From positions 210,208-274,207 of the forward strand of contig CAKOSX010000003.1 of assembly GCA_934119935.1 (NCBI GenBank): a stretch of 64,000 nucleotides of DNA. Direction: 5' to 3'. The DNA comes from an uncultured Clostridia bacterium (lineage in GTDB: Bacteria > Bacillota > Clostridia > TANB77 > CAG-508). Below are positions 35,565 to 43,991 of this stretch, piece by piece; the stretch's first letter is position 1; each line of letters begins with the position of its first letter. The notes under the pieces are model-generated. The model ran no database searches, had not been told where the DNA came from, and worked only from the letters and a program-made list of their open reading frames with translations. The position numbers were made by a program, and so were the translations under genes.

Positions 35565-36695
35565 ATGAAGAAAGAAAAAAACGATATAAAGCTATGGCTA
35601 TTCTGGTTTTCGCTTGCAGTAGCAATAATAGTAGCATATAACATACTAGGAAATTTAGCAGGAGTTGCTCAAATAATAGGAAGCATACTTGGAGCAATAA
35701 TGCCATTCTGTGTAGGATTATTAATAGCATACATATTATACATGCCATGCAGAAGCATAGAAACATTGTTTAAAAAATCAAAGAAAAAAAGCTTCGTAAA
35801 CAAACATGCAAGAGGATTAAGTATACTAACAACATACATAATTGCACTTATAGTAATTGTAATAATTTTAAATGTAATAATTCCAATTGTAGTACAAAGT
35901 TTATCAGATCTATTTACGAATCTACCGGGCTATTACAATAGTGTTACGGAAAAAATAAATGAACTTCCAGAAGATAATATTTTAAGAAGTGAAAAAGCCA
36001 CCGAAATAATAGACAACATAAAAAATATAAACTTTACAGCATTGTTCAATATGGAAAGAATTCAGCAATATATTAAGAGCTTCATAAGTGCAATGGAGAC
36101 AATACTAGATGCATTCATTGCTGTAATAGTTTCTGTATACATATTAGCACAGAGAAACGCAATAATAAAATTCTTATCAAAATTTACAAGGGCAGTTGCC
36201 ACAGAAAATGCATATGAAAAAATAAAAAAATATTTCATAAAATCAAACGATGTATTCTTCAAATTCCTAACAAGCCAAGTGCTAGATGCAATATTAGTAG
36301 GAGTATTAGTATCGGTTGCATTATCAATACTACAAGTAAAATATGCAGTACTATTAGGCTTTATGATAGGACTATTTAACCTGATACCATACTTTGGAGC
36401 GATAGTAGCAGTAGTAATTGCAATATTAATTACAGTATTAACAGGCGGAATTGGAAAAGCCTTACTAATGACGGTAGTGGTAGTAATTTTGCAGCAAATA
36501 GATGCAAACATAATAAACCCTAAAATAGTAGGCGACTCACTAGAAATTAGTCAATTGCTCGTAATATTTGCAGTAACATTAGGAGGAGCATACTTTGGAG
36601 TAATTGGAATGTTCTTAGCAGTACCAGTAGCAACAGTAATAAAATTAATAATAGAAGACTATATAGAAGAAAGAGAAAAAAGCAAGGAAATATAA
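35565..36695 (+). CDS. AI-2E family transporter
   Basis: 376 residues with seven or eight helices. It shows the YdiK/TqsA-type C-terminal pattern GLFNLIPYFGAIVAVVIAIL and GIGKALLMTVVVVILQQIDA. Family members export small molecules or exchange sodium for protons. The ATG at 35565 has no close ribosome site; AAGAAGGGAG lies 30 nt upstream, so the true start may be a rare codon upstream (in frame from about 35541). Confidence 0.88.
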   Translation: MKKEKNDIKLWLFWFSLAVAIIVAYNILGNLAGVAQIIGSILGAIMPFCVGLLIAYILYMPCRSIETLFKKSKKKSFVNKHARGLSILTTYIIALIVIVIILNVIIPIVVQSLSDLFTNLPGYYNSVTEKINELPEDNILRSEKATEIIDNIKNINFTALFNMERIQQYIKSFISAMETILDAFIAVIVSVYILAQRNAIIKFLSKFTRAVATENAYEKIKKYFIKSNDVFFKFLTSQVLDAILVGVLVSVALSILQVKYAVLLGFMIGLFNLIPYFGAIVAVVIAILITVLTGGIGKALLMTVVVVILQQIDANIINPKIVGDSLEISQLLVIFAVTLGGAYFGVIGMFLAVPVATVIKLIIEDYIEEREKSKEI

Positions 36696-36703
36696 AATAA
36701 AAG

Positions 36704-36732
36704 AATATGTGCATTTTTGCACATATTTTTTT
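36704..36732 (+). terminator. Terminator after AI-2E gene
   Basis: AATATGTGCA / TGCACATATT is a perfect 10-bp stem with loop TTTT and a T5 tail. Confidence 0.85.
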
Positions 36733-36799
36733 GCTTTATACATTGCGTATTATCACCCAATATGTTACAATATGATAAAAACAAAGGAGTGAGCTTTTA

Positions 36800-37126
36800 T
36801 TGCAGATTGTTAAAACAAAGACATACATAAAAGACTTACAAAAGAAAATAAAAAATAAACACAAGAAAAAAGAAGAAGAGACGATTGAAGCAATAGAAGA
36901 ACTAATTATACAAAGCAATAATATGAAAGAATTAATGATAAATCCTTTGTCAAGAGTATATAATATTGAGAAGAAAGAGGGAAATTTAAAAGAAATATAT
37001 ACTGCAAATATAAATGCCAAAATAAGGATGTATATAAAACCTATAGGGGGATATCCATATAAGTTAGAAGAAATTATTGAAGTGGAATTAAGAGAGATCG
37101 ATGAAAAACATTATGGTGAAGGTTAG
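36800..37126 (+). CDS. higB: RelE/HigB-like toxin
   Basis: 108 residues from TTG 36800. The N-terminal half is a lysine-rich helical pair, and the C-terminal half has the RelE-fold strands (LSRVYNIEKKEGNLKEIYTA, then IRMYIKP). Toxins of this family cut mRNA on the ribosome. The toxin gene comes first and the antitoxin follows by 11 bp, the Hig order. Catalytic residues cannot be fixed by eye. Confidence 0.7.
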   Translation: MQIVKTKTYIKDLQKKIKNKHKKKEEETIEAIEELIIQSNNMKELMINPLSRVYNIEKKEGNLKEIYTANINAKIRMYIKPIGGYPYKLEEIIEVELREIDEKHYGEG

Positions 37127-37137
37127 GTGAGGTTAAG

Positions 37138-38160
37138 ATGATTTATTTTGGAAAATATTTAAAAGATTACTTAGAATATAGCAATATATCGCAAACAGAA
37201 TTTGCAATGAGAATGGGAATTACACAAAAACATATGAACGAAATATTAAATGGGAAAACAAATATAACTTTAGAAATGGCAGCAAATATAGAGAGATTGA
37301 CTGGAATAAAATCAAGTTTTATTATAAGTGTAGAAAATTCACGCATACTCAAAGAAAATATTCTAAAAGAATATGGTAACTTACAAAATATTAAAGAAGA
37401 AATAATAAAAAAATATTATATTAATGAACTTAAAAAAAGACAATGGATAAAATTTAAGGACGAGACAGACGAATTACAAATATGTATAGACTTATTGGAT
37501 TTTTTAAAGATAAAAGATTTTGAAGTGGTACCAAAATTGGAAGAACAAGTATTATTTAAAAAATCAGGAAATGATTTTAATAAGATTGCATTATGGATTG
37601 CCCGTTGTGATGAAATAATAAAAGAGCAAGATGTAAGTGAATACAATAGCTATAATCTAATGTTTTTAATAAAAGATTTAAAAGAATTAGCATATAAAGA
37701 AGGATTTGAATTAGAGGAAATAAAAGAATTATTAAATAAATATGGAATATATTTCGTGCGTGAAAAGGCTCTTCCAGGAACAAAAATAAGAGGGTGCTTT
37801 AAAGTTAAAGGAAAACAACCAGCGGTGTATGTTACGGATAACTATGCGGGAAAGGATTCATTTTTCTTTGAACTATTCCATGAATTAGGGCATTGTAAAT
37901 CAGATTATAATGAGGGAAAAAACAAAATTATTATAGATGGAAATGAGAAAAAAGAAGAGAAAGCAGATAAATTTGCATTAGAAGTAATGATTCCGGAAAA
38001 TATTTGGAATGAAATTATTAATGGAAAGATAGAGAAAAATAAATTAGAAAAAATATCTCAAACAGAAAAAATACCAATGAGTTTTATAGTTGGAAGATTG
38101 GCTAAGAAAGAATTGATTACTTATAGAAGTCATTTGTACCAAGATAACTACCAAAAATAA
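37138..38160 (+). CDS. higA: HigA-like antitoxin fused to an ImmA/IrrE-type zinc peptidase
   Basis: 340 residues. Residues about 5-65 are an XRE helix-turn-helix of HigA type (NISQTEFAMRMGITQKHMNE). The central part is helical. The C-terminal part has HELGH (248-252) and a downstream glutamate (EEKADKFALEVMIP), the active site of ImmA/IrrE metallopeptidases. Such fusions (COG2856/COG3093) link DNA binding to regulated cleavage. Paired with HigB it probably represses the operon and neutralises the toxin. Whether the peptidase cleaves itself or another protein is unknown. Confidence 0.85.
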   Translation: MIYFGKYLKDYLEYSNISQTEFAMRMGITQKHMNEILNGKTNITLEMAANIERLTGIKSSFIISVENSRILKENILKEYGNLQNIKEEIIKKYYINELKKRQWIKFKDETDELQICIDLLDFLKIKDFEVVPKLEEQVLFKKSGNDFNKIALWIARCDEIIKEQDVSEYNSYNLMFLIKDLKELAYKEGFELEEIKELLNKYGIYFVREKALPGTKIRGCFKVKGKQPAVYVTDNYAGKDSFFFELFHELGHCKSDYNEGKNKIIIDGNEKKEEKADKFALEVMIPENIWNEIINGKIEKNKLEKISQTEKIPMSFIVGRLAKKELITYRSHLYQDNYQK

Positions 38161-38199
38161 AATTTCTGCTACATTTGACCAAAAAAACGTCAACTCCTA

Positions 38200-38229
38200 T
38201 TGACAAAAATGAAGCAAGTAGTTTATAAT
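38200..38229 (+). promoter_or_regulatory. Promoter of rpsU
   Basis: TTGACA (38200-38205), 18 bp, TATAAT (38224-38229). The transcript would have a leader of about 85 nt with ribosome site GGAAGGAGGGG. Confidence 0.7.
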
Positions 38230-38320
38230 AATAGGCATGTAAAGATTTATGTGCTAAGAAAATTAGAACATATAAAATCCCATACGAATGCTACAGCGCA
38301 CCGGAAGGAGGGGAATATCA

Positions 38321-38491
38321 ATGTCAGAAGTTAAAGTAAATAATGGAAATATAGAAGATGCCTTAAAAAGATTTAAGAGACAATGTGCCAGAAATGGAGT
38401 ATTACAAGAGGTACGCAAAAGAGAACATTATGAAAAACCTAGTGTAAAGAGAAAGAAAAAGTCAGAGGCAGCTAGAAAAAGAAAATTTTAA
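38321..38491 (+). CDS. rpsU: Ribosomal protein bS21
   Basis: 56 residues from ATG 38321, just after GGAAGGAGGGG. It reads NIEDALKRFKRQCARNG and ends in a basic tail RKKKSEAARKRKF, as in Firmicute S21. The protein binds the 30S platform near the anti-Shine-Dalgarno region. It stands before yqeY, the order seen in Bacillus and Clostridia. Confidence 0.95.
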   Translation: MSEVKVNNGNIEDALKRFKRQCARNGVLQEVRKREHYEKPSVKRKKKSEAARKRKF

Positions 38492-38511
38492 TTATTAATA
38501 AGAGAAAAGAG

Positions 38512-38550
38512 GCGTTTTCAAAATATATGTAATATTTTGGAAGCGCTTTT
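38512..38550 (+). terminator. Terminator between rpsU and yqeY
   Basis: Fifteen-base arms GCGTTTTCAAAATAT and ATATTTTGGAAGCGC (two G-T pairs), loop about 5 nt, tail TTTTG. Possibly partial, as yqeY follows within 40 bp. Confidence 0.65.
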
Positions 38551-38589
38551 GTATTTAAAATTAAATAAAATATAAAGGAGTTGGATAAA

Positions 38590-39030
38590 ATGTTAAAAGA
38601 AAAATTATTAGAAGATTTAAAAGATGCTATGAAAACAAAAAATGTAAACAAGAAGAACGCAGTTCAAATGGTTAGAACAGCAATATTACAAATTGAAAAA
38701 GACAAGGGAATAGAAGTTAGTGACGAGCAAATATTAGGAATTGTTGCTAAAGAAGTAAAAACAAGAAAAGATGCAATTGCAGAATACGAGCAAGCAAATA
38801 GAGAAGATTTAATAGAAAAGGCAAATGAAGAAATAAAGGCTCTAGAAGAATATTTACCAAAACAATTAACTGACGAAGAATTAGTTGCAGAAGTTAAGAA
38901 GGTAATAGAGAAATTAAACGCAACATCTATGAAAGACATGGGACCTGTAATGAAAGAAGCAAAGGCTACAATAGGTGCTCAAGCTGATGGAAAAAGAATA
39001 AACGAAGTTGTAAAGAGTTTATTAGCATAG
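38590..39030 (+). CDS. yqeY: YqeY / GatB-tail domain protein
   Basis: 146 residues from ATG 38590; the TTG at 38581 touches the AAGGAG site. Helical protein with LLEDLKDAMKTKN, EYLPKQLTDEEL and MGPVMKEAKATIGAQADGKR. It matches the free-standing GatB-tail-like domain, a likely tRNA-binding unit that accompanies rpsU. Function not established. Confidence 0.92.
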   Translation: MLKEKLLEDLKDAMKTKNVNKKNAVQMVRTAILQIEKDKGIEVSDEQILGIVAKEVKTRKDAIAEYEQANREDLIEKANEEIKALEEYLPKQLTDEELVAEVKKVIEKLNATSMKDMGPVMKEAKATIGAQADGKRINEVVKSLLA

Positions 39031-39067
39031 GCTTTTAGTAAAATGAATATGGAAAGGAATTTATAAT

Positions 39068-40339
39068 ATGTCGATTACTACCACAGAATTAATGGGAGGC
39101 GTAAAGCTTCATAAAATAGATACAAAAAAATACAAAACAAATTTATTGGCAATATACCTTACTTCAAAGCTTGATAGAAAGCATGTTACAGAAAATGCAC
39201 TAATGCTTGCTATTCTTAGAAGAGGAACAAACAAATTAAAGACTCAAGAAGATATAAATATAAAATTAGAAGAGTTATATGGCGCAGATTTTAATTGTGG
39301 CATAGATAAACTATGCAATGATAGTGTATTCAAATTTTATATGGAATCTTTAAATGATGAATTTTTGTATGAAAAAGAAAATGTTTTAGAACAAAGTACT
39401 CAAATGCTATTTGACATAGTATTTAGTCCACTTACTGAAAATGGAATGTTTAATGAAGAGTATTTTAATAGTGAAAAAGAAAATCTAAGACAAATAATCA
39501 GAAGCAGAAAAGATAACAAAGGTGCATACGCATATTCTAGATGTATAGAGGAAATGTATAAAGATGAGCCATATGGTTTGTTTACGTATGGTTATGAGGA
39601 AGATTTGGACAAGATTACAAATAAAGAATTATACAATGCATATTTAGAAATGCTAAAAAGCAGTAAAATAGATATTTTTGTGTCTGGAAATTTCTCAGAA
39701 GGAAACAACAATGTGGACGAAATAATCAGGAAACAAATAAATGAGAAAAATGTCCAGCCAAGAAATATTGATGTATATGTAGAAAATGAAGTAAAAGAAC
39801 CAGTGGCAGAAAAAGTAGTAAAAGAAACAATGGACGTTTCTCAAGGAAAACTTGTAATAGGACTAGATGTTACAAAACTTGAGCCAGAAGATAAAGCGGT
39901 AGCATCTGTTTATAATGCCATTTTAGGTGGTGGAGCAAACTCAAAATTGTTCCAAAACGTAAGAGAAAAGGCAAGCTTAGCATATAGTGCAGGTTCATTA
40001 TATATTAAAAACAAAAATAGCATAGTAATAAGAAGTGGAATAGAACAGAAAAACTATGAAAAAGCTCTTGAAATAATTGAAAAACAAATAGATGACATGA
40101 AACAAGGAAACTTTGACGAGACTGATATGAAGAATGCAAAACAGCTTATAGTTGCAAGCTTTAAATCTATGGAAGACGAACAAGATTCGACAATTTCTTA
40201 TTATTTCGGAAAAGAAATGGAACAAGAAAATGCTGACATTGCAACATATATCAGCAAAATAGAAAATGTTACAAAAGAGCAGATAGTTAAAGTTGCACAA
40301 AATGTTACTATTAACACTATATATTTTTTGAGTAAATAG
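39068..40339 (+). CDS. yfmF: M16 peptidase-like protein, YfmF type (inactive subunit)
   Basis: 423 residues in the M16 fold. The zinc motif H-x-x-E-H is missing; the matching place reads ENALMLAILRRGTNK. It pairs with the active partner encoded next, as in Bacillus, where YfmF and YfmH act in maturation of elongation factor P modification. The C-terminal part has GGGANSKLFQNVREKASLAY, the usual substrate-binding R/Y motif. Confidence 0.88.
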   Translation: MSITTTELMGGVKLHKIDTKKYKTNLLAIYLTSKLDRKHVTENALMLAILRRGTNKLKTQEDINIKLEELYGADFNCGIDKLCNDSVFKFYMESLNDEFLYEKENVLEQSTQMLFDIVFSPLTENGMFNEEYFNSEKENLRQIIRSRKDNKGAYAYSRCIEEMYKDEPYGLFTYGYEEDLDKITNKELYNAYLEMLKSSKIDIFVSGNFSEGNNNVDEIIRKQINEKNVQPRNIDVYVENEVKEPVAEKVVKETMDVSQGKLVIGLDVTKLEPEDKAVASVYNAILGGGANSKLFQNVREKASLAYSAGSLYIKNKNSIVIRSGIEQKNYEKALEIIEKQIDDMKQGNFDETDMKNAKQLIVASFKSMEDEQDSTISYYFGKEMEQENADIATYISKIENVTKEQIVKVAQNVTINTIYFLSK

Positions 40340-40362
40340 AATAAAACAGGAAGGAAAAGTTT

Positions 40363-41643
40363 ATGAGAGAAATAGAAAACAAAAATATTAAAGAAAAGTG
40401 CTATATGGAAAAGCTAGAAAATGGCTTGCAAGTTATTATAATTCCTAAAAAAGAGATCCAGAAAAAATATATTATATGGGCTACAAAATTTGGCTCAATA
40501 GATAATACATTTATAGATAGCACAACAGGTGAGAAAGTAGTAATTCCAGATGGAGTTGCACATTTCCTAGAACACAAAATGTTCGAACAAAAGAATGGTG
40601 TAGATAGTTTGTATGTGTTAATGGCACTTGGACTAGATGCAAACGCATATACAACAAATGACCACACAGCATATTTATTTGAGTGTACAGACCATTTTTA
40701 TGAGGGATTAGACGAGTTAATGGATTATGTACAAAATCCATATTTCACAAACCAAAATGTTGAAAAGGAAAAAGGCATAATTGGGCAAGAAATAGGAATG
40801 TATGATGATGATCCAGGCTGGCAGTTATATATAAATGCTATGGATTGTTTGTACGAGAAAAATCCAATCAAGGTAGATACAGCAGGAACTGTTGAGACTA
40901 TATCTGGGATAAACCCAGAGATGTTATATAAATGTTATAACACCTTCTATCATCCAAGCAACATGGTATTAACCGTTGTTGGAGATTTCGAACCAGAAGC
41001 TATTCTTGCAGAAATAAAGAAGCGTTTAAAAGACAACGAAGCACGTGGAGAAATAACAAGAATATATCCAAAAGAAAAGTTGGAAATAAATAAAAAATAT
41101 GCAGAAAAAGAAATGGAAGTAAGCTTGCCACTATTCATGATAGGCTTCAAAGACAATATTAAGGATAAATACAACGAAGTAGTAAAAAGACACATTGCAA
41201 TAGAAATAATTTTAAATATGCTAATTGGAAAAAGCTCTAATTTATACAATGAGCTATATAAGGAAGGATATTTGTTATCTCAACCAGATTTAGAATATGA
41301 ATTTGGAAATGAATATTCACATGTACTAATCGGTGGTCAATCAAAAGATCCACAAAAAGTATATAAGAAAATTGCAGAAAAAATACAAGAAATGAAAAAC
41401 AACGATATTAATGTGCAAGAATTCGAAAGAATAAAAAAGAAAATATACGGAGACTATGCTGTAGAATATAACAATGTAGCAGACATCGGCAGAATGTTCA
41501 CATCAGATTATATAAAAGGAATAAACAGCTTCGAATACATGGATAAATTCGAAGAAATAGACGCAGAATATGCAAAACAAGTATTAAAAGAAATATTCAC
41601 AGAAGACAAAATGATTATGTCTGTGATAAAAGGAAAAAATTAG
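40363..41643 (+). CDS. yfmH: M16 zinc peptidase, YfmH type
   Basis: 426 residues. The inverted zinc motif is HFLEH, followed by EKGIIGQEIGMYDDDPGW, which supplies the third ligand. SHVLIGGQSKDP lies in the C-domain. It would form a two-chain peptidase with the preceding protein. A long inverted repeat follows. Confidence 0.9.
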   Translation: MREIENKNIKEKCYMEKLENGLQVIIIPKKEIQKKYIIWATKFGSIDNTFIDSTTGEKVVIPDGVAHFLEHKMFEQKNGVDSLYVLMALGLDANAYTTNDHTAYLFECTDHFYEGLDELMDYVQNPYFTNQNVEKEKGIIGQEIGMYDDDPGWQLYINAMDCLYEKNPIKVDTAGTVETISGINPEMLYKCYNTFYHPSNMVLTVVGDFEPEAILAEIKKRLKDNEARGEITRIYPKEKLEINKKYAEKEMEVSLPLFMIGFKDNIKDKYNEVVKRHIAIEIILNMLIGKSSNLYNELYKEGYLLSQPDLEYEFGNEYSHVLIGGQSKDPQKVYKKIAEKIQEMKNNDINVQEFERIKKKIYGDYAVEYNNVADIGRMFTSDYIKGINSFEYMDKFEEIDAEYAKQVLKEIFTEDKMIMSVIKGKN

Positions 41644-41666
41644 TTTTTAATATATATTAAAGAGAT

Positions 41667-41772
41667 CAAAACATCTTTTTTTCAAAGTTTCAATATGTCG
41701 TTCTTGGTCGGAGTTCCTAACGGACTCCTCAAAAGGCAAACTTCCAATTGAATTTTGAAAAAAGATGTTTTG
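41667..41772. repeat. Long hairpin element, copy B
   Basis: Arms 41667-41694 and 41747-41772 are complementary over about 26 bp (CAAAACATCTTTTTT and partner), with small mismatches. The centre has CTTGGTCGGAG, then TTCCTAACGGACTCCTCAAA, matching the core of copy A (6061-6090). The small stem is GGAGT/ACTCC here against GGGG/CCCC in copy A, which includes a G-C to A-T pair change. It lies after yfmH, in a 379-bp gap (41644-42022) that otherwise holds only AT-rich sequence and the promoter region of the next small gene. Confidence 0.65.
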
Positions 41773-42022
41773 GCCCTTTTTAGAGCAATTTGTTGTTATA
41801 TTATTTTATTTGAAGTCGAATTTATTTGTCAAATTTTATTACTTTCTGATACATAATAACAAAATATAAAAAATAACATTGTAAAAGGAAAAATATTAAA
41901 AAAATAAGTGGAAAAATGCAACACGAAAAACGACGCAAACCATTGAAAAAACTTGACTTCGGACTACATGTGTGATATTTTGATGTAAATACAAAATGCA
42001 TGGAGAAAAAGGAGAGATACAA

Positions 42023-42172
42023 ATGCTAAATGATAAAATTTGTTGTTTAAGAGAAAAACTTAATGAAAGTATAGTAAATGGAGAAGATTATAGCATAATT
42101 TATCAGTTGAGTGTTGAATTAGATGAATTAATTGCACAATATTATGAAATATTGAAAAAAATAGTTGACTAA
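42023..42172 (+). CDS. Spo0E-like regulatory peptide
   Basis: 49 residues from ATG 42023, with AAAAGGAGAGA upstream. It reads CCLREKLNESIVNGEDYSII, then YQLSVELDELIAQYY. The S-x-E-L-D-x-L-I core and two-helix layout match the Spo0E family, which dephosphorylates Spo0A~P and delays sporulation. It stands alone between the yfmH hairpin and the secretion cluster. Confidence 0.8.
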   Translation: MLNDKICCLREKLNESIVNGEDYSIIYQLSVELDELIAQYYEILKKIVD

Positions 42173-42222
42173 AATATTTTTATTCATTATAATTAAATAA
42201 AATGTAGAAAAAAGGAAATAAG

Positions 42223-42591
42223 ATGAAAAAAAGAGTAAGAATTTTTAGTATAATAATGTTAATTATAATTACAATATCATCGTTTATGGTAACAGTTGCA
42301 TATGCGTTCGATCCTAATGAGTACAATCCTAACACTAATGCGGCACAAGTTCCAGGAAAATTTACAAATATGGCTGGAACTATTGCAAATACGATACAGA
42401 TTATAGGAATTATACTATCTACAATTGTAATTGGATTACTTGGTATAAAGTATATGACTGGAAGTGTCGAGGAAAGAGCAGATTATAAAAAATCGATGAT
42501 TCCATTTTTAGTTGGAACAGTTATGATAGTAGCAATAGGAACAATTTTACGATTAATAAATGACTTAACAACGCAGGCAGTGGGTGAATAA
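42223..42591 (+). CDS. VirB2/TrbC-like pilin 1 of type IV secretion cluster
   Basis: 122 residues. The signal peptide is about 1-29 (cleavage near VAYA-FD). Two transmembrane helices follow (IANTIQIIGIILSTIVIGLL and MIPFLVGTVMIVAIGTIL), separated by KYMTGSVEERADYKKS. This is the VirB2/TrbC plan: a small pilin with two helices and a short loop. Confidence 0.82.
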   Translation: MKKRVRIFSIIMLIIITISSFMVTVAYAFDPNEYNPNTNAAQVPGKFTNMAGTIANTIQIIGIILSTIVIGLLGIKYMTGSVEERADYKKSMIPFLVGTVMIVAIGTILRLINDLTTQAVGE

Positions 42592-42650
42592 TAAAAAATA
42601 GTTGAAAAACAGCTAAACATGTAGTATAATAGATTATATAGGAGTTAAAT

Positions 42651-43046
42651 ATGAAGAAATATAAAAAGTTGTTAATAAATGTTATGGTAATATTTATTAT
42701 AGTATTCAATCTATTCATACCTAATATATATGCTGATGACAAAATAACAGGAATAATGGACGATGCTGGAAACTTTGTAAATGCTGGAAAAAACGGAGAT
42801 AAAGTTATAAATGAAGAAGCTTTAAAAGAAGGCTCTAGTACATTGTATAATGTATTGTTTATAATAGGAATTGCAGTTGCATTTATATGGGGACTGGTAT
42901 TAGGAATACAATTTATAACTGGAAGCTTAGGAGAAAAGGCAGACGTAAAGAAAAACTTGATAGTTTATTTAGTTGGATGTGTTATAATATTTGGAGCATT
43001 TGGAATTTGGAGACTTCTACTTCAATTATTATCACCACTTGAATAA
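42651..43046 (+). CDS. VirB2/TrbC-like pilin 2
   Basis: 131 residues. Signal peptide (about 1-28, ending IYA-DD), a 35-residue charged part, then two helices around FITGSLGEKADVKKN. It shares the loop 'GS-x-x-E-x-A-D/E-x-K-K' with its two neighbours but is otherwise diverged. Either an alternative pilin or a minor subunit. Confidence 0.8.
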   Translation: MKKYKKLLINVMVIFIIVFNLFIPNIYADDKITGIMDDAGNFVNAGKNGDKVINEEALKEGSSTLYNVLFIIGIAVAFIWGLVLGIQFITGSLGEKADVKKNLIVYLVGCVIIFGAFGIWRLLLQLLSPLE

Positions 43047-43114
43047 TAAAGTTGTTATTAATATTCTTACGAAAGTAAGCTTTAATAAAAATAGAAAAAT
43101 AAGGAGGAATAAAC

Positions 43115-43498
43115 ATGAAAAAAACTGTAAAAATCATATCAACATTATTACTTACAGTAATGTTAGTTGCATCTATTGCTGGAGTTGCTTTAGCAGCTGA
43201 TGTAAATGGTGTTTTAAATGGATTAACAGGTAATAGTACAACAGTTCAAACTAAAGATTTGACTAATGTTGGTAATAATATTGTTACAATAATACAAGTT
43301 GTAGGTATTGTTATAGCTGTAATAATCTTATTAATCATAGGTATTAAGTATATGATTGGTAGTGCTTCAGAAAAAGCTGAATATAAGAAAACAATGATAC
43401 CATATATTGTTGGTGCATTACTTATATTTGCCGGAACATCATTAGTAAGAGTTATTTACTCATTATCAAGTTCAGTAGCTGGAAATACTACAAAATAG
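43115..43498 (+). CDS. VirB2/TrbC-like pilin 3
   Basis: 127 residues. Signal peptide (about 1-28, ALA-AD), then helices with IIQVVGIVIAVIILLIIGIK and MIPYIVGALLIFAGTSLV around the loop YMIGSASEKAEYKKT. It has a strong AAGGAGGAA site. A terminator lies directly after it, which would favour high output of the three pilins over the following genes. Confidence 0.82.
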   Translation: MKKTVKIISTLLLTVMLVASIAGVALAADVNGVLNGLTGNSTTVQTKDLTNVGNNIVTIIQVVGIVIAVIILLIIGIKYMIGSASEKAEYKKTMIPYIVGALLIFAGTSLVRVIYSLSSSVAGNTTK

Positions 43499-43536
43499 TA
43501 TTACACGAGTATTACATAAGTATTACAATAAAATTA

Positions 43537-43562
43537 AAAGTGCATGTAAATGCACTTTTTTT
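43537..43562 (+). terminator. Terminator after the pilin genes
   Basis: AAAGTGCA / TGCACTTT with a short loop and a run of T (TTTTTTTT to 43563). Confidence 0.8.
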
Positions 43563-43572
43563 TGTTTTTAGG

Positions 43573-43601
43573 TTACATTTTGTTACAATATGTGCTATAA
43601 T
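43573..43601 (+). promoter_or_regulatory. Promoter of the T4SS core genes
   Basis: TTACAT (43573-43578), 17 bp, TATAAT (43596-43601) with TG one base upstream (extended -10). It would restart transcription for prgI and virB4 after the pilin terminator. Confidence 0.6.
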
Positions 43602-43637
43602 TTAATATATAATACTATGTTAAAACGGAGGAAGTCT

Positions 43638-43991
43638 ATGGGAACATATAATTTGCCCAGAAATGTAAAAGGAGAAGGTAGAATTCTATTCATTTTTACA
43701 ACAAAAAGTTTAATATACAGTGCGGTAGGAGCCGGAGTTGGATTAATATTTTACATAATGTTTAAATTGATGAACTTAGCAATAGTTGGAATTGTTATGG
43801 TTGCTTTAGGTGCGTTAGTTGGATATTCAATTGGAATGCTAAAAGTGCCTAATATAGGTATATTAAAAGCTACCAAAGTTGTGGGCGGAGAAAACTTAGA
43901 CGATGTAATAAAAAGAGCTATAAAGTTTAAACAAAAGAGAAACAAGATATATATCTATGATGATAAGGAGGAAAAAACAAATGACAGATAA
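43638..43991 (+). CDS. prgI: PrgI/VirB3-like membrane protein
   Basis: 117 residues from ATG 43638 (CGGAGGAAG upstream). It begins GTYNLPRNVKGEGRILFIFT, then two close transmembrane helices (about 28-70), then a basic cytoplasmic tail. This is the PrgI family of Gram-positive conjugation systems, the counterpart of VirB3. It overlaps the next start by 11 bp. Confidence 0.88.
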   Translation: MGTYNLPRNVKGEGRILFIFTTKSLIYSAVGAGVGLIFYIMFKLMNLAIVGIVMVALGALVGYSIGMLKVPNIGILKATKVVGGENLDDVIKRAIKFKQKRNKIYIYDDKEEKTNDR

